64,000 nt of DNA from LH-M37 sp965602855 (GCA_965602855.1 CBFCZV010000006.1:19433-83432); one strand, 5' to 3'; shown: positions 19,294 through 28,775, counted from the first letter of the stretch. The notes: generated by a model from the letters alone, not told the origin. Made by a program: numbers and translations.

Positions 19294-20649
19294 ATGAAAT
19301 TACGTAAATTGGCTGCAACTACAGCCATTGGGCTTGCGCTGGCATTGCCCGCTTCATCCCATGCCACTAACGGCATGTTTCTAATTGGCTTTGGAGCCAA
19401 GTCACGTGCTATGGGTGGAGTAGGTGTTGCTTATGCGCAAGATTCACTATCTATAGCCTATAACCCGGCTAATCTGAGTGATATAAAACCACGTTTTGAC
19501 CTGGGAGCGGATATCTTCACTCCACCACGTGCAGTCACTCACGAAAGCTCACTACTACCAGTCAACGACGCTACTCACCCTGTTCATCCTTCTGATCCAT
19601 CAGGCGTAGCAACGAGTGACTGGTTTCTGATCCCGAATATAGGCTATGCTGATCGCTGGGATGACAAAATCTCCTATGGTATAGCTGTCGTTGGTGCTGG
19701 ACTGCAGACCGAATATGACCAGACCACGCCCAACACCTTTTTTAACTTCAACGACCTCGCTACCAATGAAGTTGGTGTCGAGCTCATGCAGATCCAGATG
19801 CTGCCCAGTATTGCTTATAAGTTAAACGATACCCATACCTTTGGCGCCTCTCTTGCACTAGGTTTCCAGATGTTCAGAGCTGAAGGTCTTCAGGGTTTTG
19901 TTCAGCTTGGCTTTGCTAGTGCCGGTAGCGAAAACTATTTAACCAATAAGGACTGGGATTACTCATCCGGCGCAGGGATACGACTTGGCTGGAAAGGTCA
20001 CTTCGGTAAACTACAGATAGGCGCCAATTACTCTTCAAAGGTCTTCATGAGCCAGTTCGACGATTATAGCGGCCTGTTCGCTGAAGGAGGCCGTTTTAAC
20101 ATCCCGGAAAATTATGCTATTGGTATAGCATACAAAGCAACACCAAAAATTAACGTGGCATTTGATATTCATCGAACGCTCTATTCTGGTGTACCTTCAG
20201 TCTCCAACCCAGGACCAAGTGCAGCTGATCCATCGGATTTTAACCCACTCTGCCCCGGTGTTGACACCAACGAATGTAAACTTGGTGGTAGTATGGGCAT
20301 GGGCTTTGGCTGGAAGGATTCCACCGTATTCAAACTCGGTGCCGATTATGAGTACAGTGAAAAGTGGATATTCCGCGTAGGTTATAACTATGGAAAATCC
20401 CCTATTCCTGAAGATCAGGTTTTATTCAACATGCTGGCACCAGCAACACCTGAGCATCATATTACTTTCGGCGCCACTTATGGATGGAACAGAAACATAG
20501 AAATAAGCTTTAACTTCATGCACGCTTTTGAAAACACCATTAAAGGACCAACATCATTTGGTCCAACTCAGGCTCCTGTAGATGGCAGCAACGCGTCAAT
20601 TGCCATGCAGCAAAATTCTTTTGGCGCCAGCCTGGGATGGTTATTCTAA
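19294..20649 (+). CDS. OmpP1/FadL family outer-membrane transport protein
   Basis: A 451-residue outer-membrane barrel for hydrophobic substrates such as long-chain fatty acids or hydrocarbons. The signal peptide ends ASSHA at residue 24, and the mature start ATNGMFLIGFGAKSRAMGGVGVAYAQD is the plug (hatch) signature of the family, followed by SIAYNPANL. Alternating amphipathic strands run to the C-terminal aromatic residue (GASLGWLF), as expected for BAM-dependent insertion. The next gene starts 73 bases downstream on the same strand. Confidence 0.92.
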   Translation: MKLRKLAATTAIGLALALPASSHATNGMFLIGFGAKSRAMGGVGVAYAQDSLSIAYNPANLSDIKPRFDLGADIFTPPRAVTHESSLLPVNDATHPVHPSDPSGVATSDWFLIPNIGYADRWDDKISYGIAVVGAGLQTEYDQTTPNTFFNFNDLATNEVGVELMQIQMLPSIAYKLNDTHTFGASLALGFQMFRAEGLQGFVQLGFASAGSENYLTNKDWDYSSGAGIRLGWKGHFGKLQIGANYSSKVFMSQFDDYSGLFAEGGRFNIPENYAIGIAYKATPKINVAFDIHRTLYSGVPSVSNPGPSAADPSDFNPLCPGVDTNECKLGGSMGMGFGWKDSTVFKLGADYEYSEKWIFRVGYNYGKSPIPEDQVLFNMLAPATPEHHITFGATYGWNRNIEISFNFMHAFENTIKGPTSFGPTQAPVDGSNASIAMQQNSFGASLGWLF

Positions 20650-20722
20650 TGAACCAATCTAGCCACACGTACGTTATAAGCAAATCAAAAATATTGGCTC
20701 CTGTTAATGGGAGGAGAATTAC

Positions 20723-23700
20723 ATGTTAAATTTAAGAAAAACGATTATTGCCACAGCAATAAGCACTTCATTATTCACCACAGGCGCAGCCCAAGCTGCT
20801 GTCGGTGATTTTACCGGCACATTCGTCTTTATTAATGCGATAGGCGAAATTGGTGCAGGTCCCAACGCCACGGTTTATGGACTACCCACTGATCCAGGCA
20901 CCCTGGGTCTGACCCAGCCTTTCTGGGCAGGTGGCCTTGATTTCAACGGCACACCCGCAGGCTTCACCGACGACACACTATTCACCGGTGAGCAATGGTT
21001 CGCTGATGTCGATACTGTTTATTATTACGACCCTACCGGTGCCGCTACACAGAACCGCACACACACATGGACTGAAGAACAATATTGGACCGGATCTGCA
21101 GCAGTTACTTGTCGCATTGGTGTAACAATCAATAATTGCATTGATGAACAGACTGCCGCTGCAGCAGACCCAGGCTATTTCTTACTTGGTACCAGTACAA
21201 ACAGTTACACTTTCGATCTAACCGCTGAAGGCCAGTTCGCCATGGCGCTATTTTTTGACTGGTCCTCAAATGAAGATATTCCTGTGCTCACTGGACACCA
21301 GATCACAGCCTACAGTAGCGGAACAAATACCATTACTATTGGGCAGTCTTTAGACATAGGCGATACAGCACATGGTGGTACTTACGAGGATGGTACTGAA
21401 ATGGTAACTGCCCCCTTCCCGGGTCAAACACCAACTTTCTACGGTGATGTAGAGGTTCCAAGCACTGGCCTGGCGCCATCAATTACCGCACAAAGCGCTA
21501 TCAGTATTGGTGATAACGACTCAAGAACAATTGCTCTGGCAGATGTCACCGTCACCGGCAGCACCGTATTTCCTGCCAGCCTGTACTCTCCCAATGTGAC
21601 GCTGAGTGTGCAGGATGGCACAGGCTATACGCGTACAGGTAACGCTATAACACCGACTGTTGAACCCGCCGTTTCAACTCCTATTACCGTTCCGGTAACA
21701 GTGACCGACAGCCAGTTTGGCACCAGTGCAACATACAACATGACAGTGACTGTCACTGCCGCCGCTGATGCGCCTGTGATTACAGACACGGCCCCAGCCA
21801 CAGCGGCTGAAATTGGCGGCTCGGTATATTCATATAATGCAGCAGCTACTGATAATGATGGTGATGGTGTAACATATTCACTGGCATTTGACGGTGGTAC
21901 AGGTGCAGACTTACCTGGATGGCTGACATTTACGGGTAGTACTCTATCTGGCACACCTCTACTGGCTGATGCAAGCACCGTAGTAAGCAATATTGTGATT
22001 ACAGCCACCGATGATAGTGGCTCAGCTTTAACTGATTCTGTAGGCCCATTCAGCATAACGGTGGTTAATACAAACACTGCTCCGACAATTACTGATACAC
22101 CTCCAGCAAGCGTCGATCAGGATGTACTTTACTCATTCACACCAACTATCGTTGATCCCGATCAACCAAGTGATGTTCTAACTGTAACATTTGATAATCT
22201 GCCTTCCTGGATAACAATATCAGACTCTTCTACAGGAGAAATTTCTGGTACGCCGAGTAATAGTGATATAGGAACTACCTCTAATATCAACATAACCGTA
22301 ACTGATGCGATTGGCGCATCCGCGTCACTTGGCATATTCTCGATTACAGTTGATAACGTTAATGATGCACCTACTATTTCGGGCACACCTGCAACACTGG
22401 TCAATGAAGGCGATCTGTATTCATTTACGCCTGATGTAAATGATATTGATGCTAATCCTGCTGATACCCTGACATTCGATATCGTCAATAAGCCAACCTG
22501 GGCAAATTTTGATACCGCTTCGGGAACGCTTGATGGAACACCAACTGCTACAGATGCTGGAATCACAACAGGTATTATAATTACAGTTAGCGATGATGGC
22601 GCGCCAGTACTCAGTAATTCGCTGGCTGCGTTCTCAATTACCGCGAATTCAGCACCACAAGCTGATAATGATTTGTTCTCCACAGCTGTGGATACAACGA
22701 TTAATGACAACCTCTCAGCGAATGACCCTAATGGTGACGCCATTACTTACACCATGGTTACAGATGGTGTTAATGGTATGGCAACAGTCAATATAGATGG
22801 CTCCTTCAGCTTTGTTCCTAATGCTAGCTTTGAAGGACAAGATTCATTCACCTATAAGGTCAATGATGGCAATATGGATTCTGATATTGCAACCGTCACT
22901 ATATATATAGGTACATCAAACACCGTCGAGTACAAGGCTAGTAACTTCACTATGCTAGATGGCAGTGGCGCTAATGCTAACGGTGGCTCTAATGATGTTG
23001 CCGCTACCTGGAATGGTGTAACCACAACAGATGTTGCGGATACTAACTTCAGTAATATGACCATTGCTTCCAATGAACCCTTCTTTGGTGAAATTTGGAC
23101 TGCACATCATATTCGGGTCTTTGGTCCGGGTACTTACACCTTCGATAGCACTTGTACCGTCGCGGAGCTTGAGGCAGGAACAACCGTCTGTGATAACCCT
23201 CTGCAGGTTAGTCTAGGTCAAACAGAGCAGTTCATGACTATGACAGTAGCTGAAGGTCAAATTGGTGCACACATGCTGTTCGACTGGAGCGTTAATACCG
23301 ACATTGATGTAGTCAACGTTTACAACGTCAATGATGTATTCACTACCAGCGCACCAGGTGGCCTCTGGACAGGTGCTGGCTATGGCTCATACCCATGGTC
23401 CGGTGCACCTGATCCAGCCACTACCAAGTGGCGACTAGCGAGCACCGACAATGATGGTGATGGTATTGCGGGTGTATCCATGGTCGATGGTGCCTTTATT
23501 GGCTTTAATGCTAACTTCAACCTAGATATTGTTGAGAGTGATAGTAACTTCACTATGCTAGATGGCAGTGGCGCTAATGCTAACGGTGGCTCTAATGATG
23601 TTGCCGCTACCTGGAATGGTGTAACCACAACAGATGTTGCGGATACTAACTTCAGTAATATGACCATTGCTTCCAATGAACCCTTCTTTGGTGAAATTTG

Positions 23701-24286
23701 GACTGCACATCATATTCGGGTCTTTGGTCCGGGTACTTACACCTTCGATAGCACTTGTACCGTCGCGGAGCTTGAGGCAGGAACAACCGTCTGTGATAAC
23801 CCTCTGCAGGTTAGTCTAGGTCAAACAGAGCAGTTCATGACTATGACAGTAGCTGAAGGTCAAATTGGTGCACACATGCTGTTCGACTGGAGCGTTAATA
23901 CCGACATTGATGTAGTCAACGTTTACAACGTCAATGATGTATTCACTACCAGCGCACCAGGTGGCCTCTGGACAGGTGCTGGCTATGGCTCATACCCATG
24001 GTCCGGCGCACCTGATCCAGCCACTACCAAGTGGCGACTAGCGAGCACCGACAATGACGGTGATGGTATTGCGGGTGTATCCATGGTCGATGGTGCCTTC
24101 ATTGGCTTTAATGCTAACTTTAATCTGTTTGTTGGGTCAGGAGAAACCAAGGAAGTTACTCCAGAGCCACATTCGGTACAGGACACCAGGATTGATTCTG
24201 CTCTTGGATCCATCGGGCTTTCTATTCTTGCAGGGCTTTCAGGAATGATCTTGCTATTAAGAAGGCGAGGCGTTATAAATGGTTAA
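20723..24286 (+). CDS. Large secreted multidomain protein with three FDWS modules and Ig/cadherin-like repeats
   Basis: 1187 residues. Signal peptide 1-26 (GAAQAA). Module A (about 27-245) is homologous to the VPLPA-CTERM protein at 17.7 kb (C130/C139, FDWSSNEDI at 178-186, PFPGQTPTF). Then an Ig-like stretch (250-345), three putative Ig/dystroglycan-type cadherin-like domains (about 350-645; YSFTPxVxDxD patterns), and a VCBS-like domain (650-735). Modules B1 (about 740-934) and B2 (about 940-1135) are almost identical copies, each with FDWSVNTDI and DNDGDGIAG. The C-terminus has PEP, then a hydrophobic helix (about 1152-1178) and RRR, so it is anchored or sorted, but the tail is not a textbook PEP- or VPLPA-CTERM. 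A GGAGGAG site lies 6 bases before the ATG and a terminator follows the stop. Confidence 0.85.
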   Translation: MLNLRKTIIATAISTSLFTTGAAQAAVGDFTGTFVFINAIGEIGAGPNATVYGLPTDPGTLGLTQPFWAGGLDFNGTPAGFTDDTLFTGEQWFADVDTVYYYDPTGAATQNRTHTWTEEQYWTGSAAVTCRIGVTINNCIDEQTAAAADPGYFLLGTSTNSYTFDLTAEGQFAMALFFDWSSNEDIPVLTGHQITAYSSGTNTITIGQSLDIGDTAHGGTYEDGTEMVTAPFPGQTPTFYGDVEVPSTGLAPSITAQSAISIGDNDSRTIALADVTVTGSTVFPASLYSPNVTLSVQDGTGYTRTGNAITPTVEPAVSTPITVPVTVTDSQFGTSATYNMTVTVTAAADAPVITDTAPATAAEIGGSVYSYNAAATDNDGDGVTYSLAFDGGTGADLPGWLTFTGSTLSGTPLLADASTVVSNIVITATDDSGSALTDSVGPFSITVVNTNTAPTITDTPPASVDQDVLYSFTPTIVDPDQPSDVLTVTFDNLPSWITISDSSTGEISGTPSNSDIGTTSNINITVTDAIGASASLGIFSITVDNVNDAPTISGTPATLVNEGDLYSFTPDVNDIDANPADTLTFDIVNKPTWANFDTASGTLDGTPTATDAGITTGIIITVSDDGAPVLSNSLAAFSITANSAPQADNDLFSTAVDTTINDNLSANDPNGDAITYTMVTDGVNGMATVNIDGSFSFVPNASFEGQDSFTYKVNDGNMDSDIATVTIYIGTSNTVEYKASNFTMLDGSGANANGGSNDVAATWNGVTTTDVADTNFSNMTIASNEPFFGEIWTAHHIRVFGPGTYTFDSTCTVAELEAGTTVCDNPLQVSLGQTEQFMTMTVAEGQIGAHMLFDWSVNTDIDVVNVYNVNDVFTTSAPGGLWTGAGYGSYPWSGAPDPATTKWRLASTDNDGDGIAGVSMVDGAFIGFNANFNLDIVESDSNFTMLDGSGANANGGSNDVAATWNGVTTTDVADTNFSNMTIASNEPFFGEIWTAHHIRVFGPGTYTFDSTCTVAELEAGTTVCDNPLQVSLGQTEQFMTMTVAEGQIGAHMLFDWSVNTDIDVVNVYNVNDVFTTSAPGGLWTGAGYGSYPWSGAPDPATTKWRLASTDNDGDGIAGVSMVDGAFIGFNANFNLFVGSGETKEVTPEPHSVQDTRIDSALGSIGLSILAGLSGMILLLRRRGVING
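22939..23524 (+). repeat. Direct repeat copy 1 (module B1)
   Basis: About 586 bases repeated 603 bases downstream inside the same gene. By eye the copies differ at only a handful of positions, all near the 3' end and all synonymous until the copies part. Confidence 0.9.
23542..24127 (+). repeat. Direct repeat copy 2 (module B2)
   Basis: Second copy of the in-frame 201-codon period. The near-identity means recent duplication or ongoing gene conversion, and makes the region prone to copy-number change and to assembly collapse. Confidence 0.9.
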
Positions 24287-24307
24287 TCTATTAGCCATCT
24301 GATAAAA

Positions 24308-24342
24308 AAGAACGCCGCGATTATTCGCGGCGTTCTTTTTTT
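24308..24342 (+). terminator. Rho-independent terminator of the multidomain secreted protein gene
   Basis: A perfect 13-bp stem (aagaacgccgcga / tcgcggcgttctt) with a 4-base loop, followed by a T run, 22 bases after the stop at 24286. Confidence 0.93.
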
Positions 24343-24524
24343 CAGACTGTGTAAATTTTCTACCCGATTTTTTTCAATCAACAACAAGCTCGATTACTTA
24401 TAGACAAATTTGCTAACCTTCTGATTGCTTGGCAAGTACTGTTGCCCATAGTTAGGACTGGTAGCCAGTAAAAATAAGGAGTTATTTTCTGTTTTATAAT
24501 TATTTAAAACAGAGATGACAGGCT

Positions 24525-24582
24525 ATGACTAGAAAACGTAGAAACCATTCAGCAGAACTCAAAGCCAAGGTAGCCCTCGAAT
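24525..24582 (+). pseudogene. IS3-family orfA fragment (outer element)
   Basis: Only about 19 codons of an IS3-family transposase OrfA N-terminus (RKRRNHSAELKAKVALE) remain; after that the sequence switches into the reversed inner element. Confidence 0.7.
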
Positions 24583-24583
24583 G

Positions 24584-24903
24584 GGAAACTTATTATGATG
24601 GTCTCGGATGAAGACGTACTTTAGTCTGGGTCGTTAGCAAAGTACTTTGCTGCCTTTTTTAATATATCCCGTTCCTCCGTAACGTGGCGAAGCTCAGCCT
24701 TGAGCTGGGCAATCTCAGCTTGATCATCAGTCTTATTAGACACAGCTGAAAGTGGTTTCACCATAACGCTTCAGCCAGGCATACAAGCTGTGTGTGGTGG
24801 TTCCTGGTCGTTCAGCCGTATCTGCAACAGAATAACCCCGTTCTTTGACTTGCTTGATGGCTTCTATTTTAAATTCTTCCGTGTGTCGTTTGCTGCTGTT
24901 CAT
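24584..24903 (-). pseudogene. IS3-family orfA with frameshift, plus orfB start (inner element)
   Basis: From the ATG at 24903: MNSSKRHTEEFKIEAIKQV, the helix-turn-helix OrfA of IS3 elements, to HSLYAWLKRYG. A frame change near 24763 is needed to continue into KPLSAVSNKTDDQAEIAQL, AELRHVTEERDILKKAAKYF and a stop near 24636. An orfB start (KYVFIRDHHNKFPI) follows in another frame and is cut off near 24584. The element is therefore broken twice. Confidence 0.78.
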
Positions 24904-24957
24904 AAAAACACCTCTCATAGAGCTACATTTTAACGCTATTGGGTGTCAAGCAAAGTC

Positions 24958-25172
24958 TGGGAAGTCCAGTATCTATATTTTTTCAGAGGCCTAAATATCA
25001 ATCGACCAAACCAGGTGTGGGCTGCGTATATCCCGATGGACAAAGAATTTACCTACCTAACGGTAATTTATGGATTGGTACACCGCAGAATTTAGTCCTG
25101 GTGCCTGACAAACAGACTTGATAGTAGTTTCTGTGTGGATGCGCTTGAAGAACCACTGCACTATGTTTTCAG
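24958..25172 (+). pseudogene. IS3-family orfB internal fragment (outer element)
   Basis: Reading frames here give RGLNINRPNQVWAA then YIPMDKEFTYLTVI, and further on CLTNRLDSSFCVDALEE, which line up with the catalytic core of IS3 OrfB (RPNQVWATDITYIPM, LSNTLDTAFCLEALEE). Codons for the first catalytic Asp segment (DIT) are missing and an in-frame stop follows near 25098, so it is a dead fragment. Confidence 0.72.
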
Positions 25173-25198
25173 CATAAACCTGGTATCGATAAAGTCAT

Positions 25199-26554
25199 TT
25201 AAATAGTGATATTCAGTTTTTTAATCAAATCATATAATGTTGGTCGACTAACACCTAGCAACTCAGCTGCAGGTGCTATTTTTCCATTCACATGTAATAT
25301 AGCGCGAGTAATTGCCTGACGCTCTACTTTTTCTCTTATAACTTTTAAATCATAATTCATTCTTTCTGTAGGTGCCGTATCTAACTCAAGATCTGCTGCC
25401 GTTATATATTTTTCATCCGACATGATAACCGCCCGCTTTATTCTATTCTGTAACTCACGTACATTACCCGGCCACGCGTATGCTTCCATGGATGCAAGCC
25501 CATCTTTACTAAAGCCTTTTATCTTTCCACCATGCTGTTCATTAAATTCATTAAAAAAATATTTAGCCAGCAAAATCACATCTCCCTCACGATCTCTTAA
25601 CGGTGGAATTTCGAGTGGGATCTCACTAATTCTATAAAACAAATCTTCCCTAAACTCACCTTTCTCAATTCTTTCTCTCAGATTCTGATGTGTTGCACAC
25701 ACAATACGTACATTAACAGGAATTGGTTTATGACTGCCTATACGCTCGATAACTCTCTCCTGCAAAAATCTTAATAATTTTGCTTGTAAGGCAATTGGCA
25801 AATCCCCCATTTCATCGAGAAATAACGTACCACCATCTGCATACTCAATCTTCCCCTTCGTTTGCTTTACCGCTCCGGTAAAAGCACCTTTCTCATAACC
25901 AAATAATTCACTTTCCAATAAGTTATCGGGTATTGCTGCACAGTTGATAGCAACAAATTCACCTTTATTATTTCTTCCTTTTAGATGCAGTCCTCGTGCA
26001 CAAATTTCTTTACCTGTACCACTTTCTCCGAGCAATAGAACCGTTGCATCTGATGGCGCTACTTTTTCAACGGCCTTACACACACTTTGCATCTGTGAAC
26101 TACAGGCAATGACTCCATTAAAGTGCTCGTGCCCTGATAAATCATGCAATTTTTTATTTTCAAGCTCTAGCCCATGAAGCCTAAATGCACGTTCTACGAT
26201 GAGACCCATTATTTCTGGCTGAAACGGCTTGGCATAAAAATCATAAGCCCCGAGCCCAACTGCTTGCATGGCATTTTCTTTTTCATCTTGCCCGGTTACT
26301 ACTATAACCTTTGTATTGGGCTCAATTTCCAAAATACCTTTCAGTGTAGCAAGGCCTTCAGAGGTGTTATCAGTCTCCGGTGGCAATCCAAGATCTAGAG
26401 TTACCACAGCAGGCTTATGTTGCCGTACCTGCTCAAGAGCGCTTTCACGATCTTCAGCTAGTAATATGTCGTAATCTTCAAAACACCACCGAATTTGACT
26501 TTGCAAACCGGGATCATCTTCAACTATCAGTAACTTATTCTTTTCTGTTGGCAT
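25199..26554 (-). CDS. prsR: Sigma-54-dependent response regulator PrsR
   Basis: 451 residues. Receiver domain (about 5-125) with phospho-acceptor D54 in VTLDLGLPP; AAA+ activator domain with Walker A GESGTGKEIC, the sigma-54 contact loop GAFTGA, DEMGDLP, and REDLFYRISEIPLEIPPLR; C-terminal Fis-type helix-turn-helix (KIAPAAELLGVSRPTLYDL). PrsR is the response regulator that activates sigma-54 promoters of exosortase-substrate genes in known PEP-CTERM bacteria. It is the last gene of prsT-prsK-prsR, 58 bases behind prsK. A matching -24/-12 site lies before the VPLPA-CTERM gene in this window. Confidence 0.92.
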   Translation of the reverse strand: MPTEKNKLLIVEDDPGLQSQIRWCFEDYDILLAEDRESALEQVRQHKPAVVTLDLGLPPETDNTSEGLATLKGILEIEPNTKVIVVTGQDEKENAMQAVGLGAYDFYAKPFQPEIMGLIVERAFRLHGLELENKKLHDLSGHEHFNGVIACSSQMQSVCKAVEKVAPSDATVLLLGESGTGKEICARGLHLKGRNNKGEFVAINCAAIPDNLLESELFGYEKGAFTGAVKQTKGKIEYADGGTLFLDEMGDLPIALQAKLLRFLQERVIERIGSHKPIPVNVRIVCATHQNLRERIEKGEFREDLFYRISEIPLEIPPLRDREGDVILLAKYFFNEFNEQHGGKIKGFSKDGLASMEAYAWPGNVRELQNRIKRAVIMSDEKYITAADLELDTAPTERMNYDLKVIREKVERQAITRAILHVNGKIAPAAELLGVSRPTLYDLIKKLNITI

Positions 26555-26612
26555 CTGCTTTATTTACCATAAAATCATACTATTGTCGAAATATTTTACA
26601 TTCAAAACGAAA

Positions 26613-28682
26613 TCAAACACCATTATTGATGGGAATTCGGACAATAAAACTCGTTCCTTCACCATATTCACTGAACACTTCAATTTCACCACCGAAAGAT
26701 GAAATAATTTCTCTGGATTCATAGACCCCTATTCCCATACCTTTTTCACCCTTGGTTGTCTTAAAGGGCTTAAATAACTCAGTTTTTATAAAATTCTCAG
26801 ACATTCCACAGCCTGTATCCTTGATTTCTATCGCAACCCAGCCGTCCTGTATGGAGACTATAAGTTCAATTTTTCCATTATTTTCAGTTGCATCCTGAGC
26901 ATTTTGAACTAAATGACCAAAGATCGATTGCAATTGACCTCGGTCTCCAGTTACATAACATTGTTTCTCTTTGCACATTAAGACTGGAACTGGTTTTCTC
27001 CCTGTCTTTTCACGATTAATCACAAGCTCTTCCAGAAGCTCAATAATATTAACCATTACAAATGGCATATTTGTACCTTTGCCCTGCAACATTCCCATCA
27101 TTACGTTCATTTTATCAACAGAATTTGAAATTGTTTTTATTACATCTTCCATAAACAATGGATTTCCCATATGTTTTTCTGCATTGCTGGTAATTAATGA
27201 CAGCTGTGTAATGAGATTTTTTATATCATGCAGCATATAGGTCGAAAGCTTGTTATAACTTTCAAATTGCTTAGCTTCAGCTAATTGCTCAGAAACATCT
27301 CGTTGCACAATAAATGACGCTGCCTGTCTTGCAACAGTATTTAAAAGATCACTATCCTCCCAATTAAAATGCTTATTATGAACTTTAGAATGATTAAGAA
27401 CGATGAAACCTATTAAATCATTAATATGTATTAAAGGAACAATAAGCCATGCTGATATATCATAAATCCAGGAAGGGAGATTTAGCTCACCAAGGCGTGA
27501 GTACACTTCTGGCGACATATCAAGCTCATCAACACATATTACAAACTTATTTTTATCCAGAAATTTTATTAGCGATGAATCAGAAGATACTCTAGTGTCT
27601 ATATCTCTTATATGAAGTGACTCAACACAGCCATAATATCCTGCCTCGTTTCTAAGCCAGAGCATACCTCCTGGGCTATCAATTATCTGAGTTATTGATA
27701 ATATCGTCTTCGAATAGAAATTTTGGTCATCCTCTGTACTAGATATTGTTTTAATAAATCTTAGCCACTCATCTCGATAATCATATTTATAGGGGTAAAA
27801 ATGTTTATTAAGAAAAACTTTCCAGCGTGCACGGATACGCTCAGAAAAGAGAAATAGCAATAACGATAATATAGTAAAAAATAAAAGAAAAGCTTGCGCT
27901 ACCAGTCCCCAGCTACCACCGAAATCTCGGACATAGTAACCAGCTACACCCATTGTCATAAGATAGACTGCACTCGCCAATAAAGTTGTGGTATGAAATA
28001 CAACCTTTCTTGAAATAAAAATCTCTGGTGACCATAAAGGATCTTTAATAATGGCAACTCCAATTAATGGAACAACCAGCGCGTCAATAAATCCTCTTGC
28101 ATGCCATAACGTTAAATCGATACGCTTATATAAAAGCGCATCCGAGTACATATAAAAATCAAAAACATACATGCCACCAAGTCCAAGACATAGGAACTTT
28201 ATAACCTGTCTCTGCTCAGGCCTGGTATTTCTATAAAGTTGTTCAATTAGGACAATTCCAACAATAGAAAGCAATAAATGACTTGTAAGCAAATAGTTAA
28301 AATTATTACCGAATGTTGTTGCGCCATTGTTGAGATATTGGTATATAACCGGAACCAACATTGCAGAAACAAATGCAACTATAGAACCTAGGGCAAATAT
28401 GAAGTTTTTTGTCGTAATACCAGCGCCATAAGCAACACTAAGCATTCTCAGCAAAAGCGCTATCCAGCTTATACTCTTTACAAACTCCAGAACCTGTGGC
28501 GTTATAAGGTCACTCCCCGTCATGGCCTGGTAGGACATTGAGAAAGCCCAAACACTGCTGGAGAATGCAGCGATAACAAGAAGAATCTTAGCTGAGCCTT
28601 TATGCTTATCTGTAAGCAGAGCTGCAAAAAAAATAAGGAAGGCTATAGCGCTAATCGAATAGCTGGCTGCTCCGATATTCAT
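26613..28682 (-). CDS. prsK: PEP-CTERM system sensor histidine kinase PrsK
   Basis: 689 residues. The N-terminal third is a membrane domain of about eight to ten helices (1-290), followed by a GAF domain (about 320-460; SWLIVPLIHINDLIGFIVL), a dimerisation region with the phospho-His in MLHDIKNLITQLSL near 485, and an ATPase domain ending GMGIGVYESREIISSFGG and GTSFIVRIP. It is the partner of PrsR, encoded just downstream. The membrane part may sense envelope or exopolysaccharide state; the signal is unknown. It starts 93 bases after prsT. Confidence 0.92.
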   Translation of the reverse strand: MNIGAASYSISAIAFLIFFAALLTDKHKGSAKILLVIAAFSSSVWAFSMSYQAMTGSDLITPQVLEFVKSISWIALLLRMLSVAYGAGITTKNFIFALGSIVAFVSAMLVPVIYQYLNNGATTFGNNFNYLLTSHLLLSIVGIVLIEQLYRNTRPEQRQVIKFLCLGLGGMYVFDFYMYSDALLYKRIDLTLWHARGFIDALVVPLIGVAIIKDPLWSPEIFISRKVVFHTTTLLASAVYLMTMGVAGYYVRDFGGSWGLVAQAFLLFFTILSLLLFLFSERIRARWKVFLNKHFYPYKYDYRDEWLRFIKTISSTEDDQNFYSKTILSITQIIDSPGGMLWLRNEAGYYGCVESLHIRDIDTRVSSDSSLIKFLDKNKFVICVDELDMSPEVYSRLGELNLPSWIYDISAWLIVPLIHINDLIGFIVLNHSKVHNKHFNWEDSDLLNTVARQAASFIVQRDVSEQLAEAKQFESYNKLSTYMLHDIKNLITQLSLITSNAEKHMGNPLFMEDVIKTISNSVDKMNVMMGMLQGKGTNMPFVMVNIIELLEELVINREKTGRKPVPVLMCKEKQCYVTGDRGQLQSIFGHLVQNAQDATENNGKIELIVSIQDGWVAIEIKDTGCGMSENFIKTELFKPFKTTKGEKGMGIGVYESREIISSFGGEIEVFSEYGEGTSFIVRIPINNGV

Positions 28683-28775
28683 CGTAAATAATTATAGCGA
28701 CATATAATCATAGTAAAGTCATAAACAAATAACTTGTGATTATCCCTTATCCCTTATCCCATATTATTTTTTTAT

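Larger units (their letters stand above)
24525..25172. mobile_element. Scar of two IS3-family elements in opposite orientation
   Basis: The outer element reads plus: an orfA start at 24525 (MTRKRRNHSAELKAKVALE) breaks off near 24580, and orfB coding sequence of IS3 type resumes near 24960 (FFRGLNINRPNQVWAA). Between them lies a minus-strand IS3-family orfA plus the first codons of its orfB. Neither element is complete and both have frame breaks, so the region is inactive. The ends and target-site repeats were not identified; sequence from about 24345 to 24525 may contain the left end of the outer element. Confidence 0.78.

Noticed and set aside
21625..22743. Long minus-strand open frames opposite the Ig-like domains of the large secreted protein
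   Set aside because: They arise from the biased Thr/Asp/Val codons of the sense gene, have no ribosome sites and encode low-complexity sequence.
24939..25121. Plus-strand 60-codon open frame in the IS scar
   Set aside because: Another frame of the same DNA gives IS3 OrfB sequence; this frame is a shadow.
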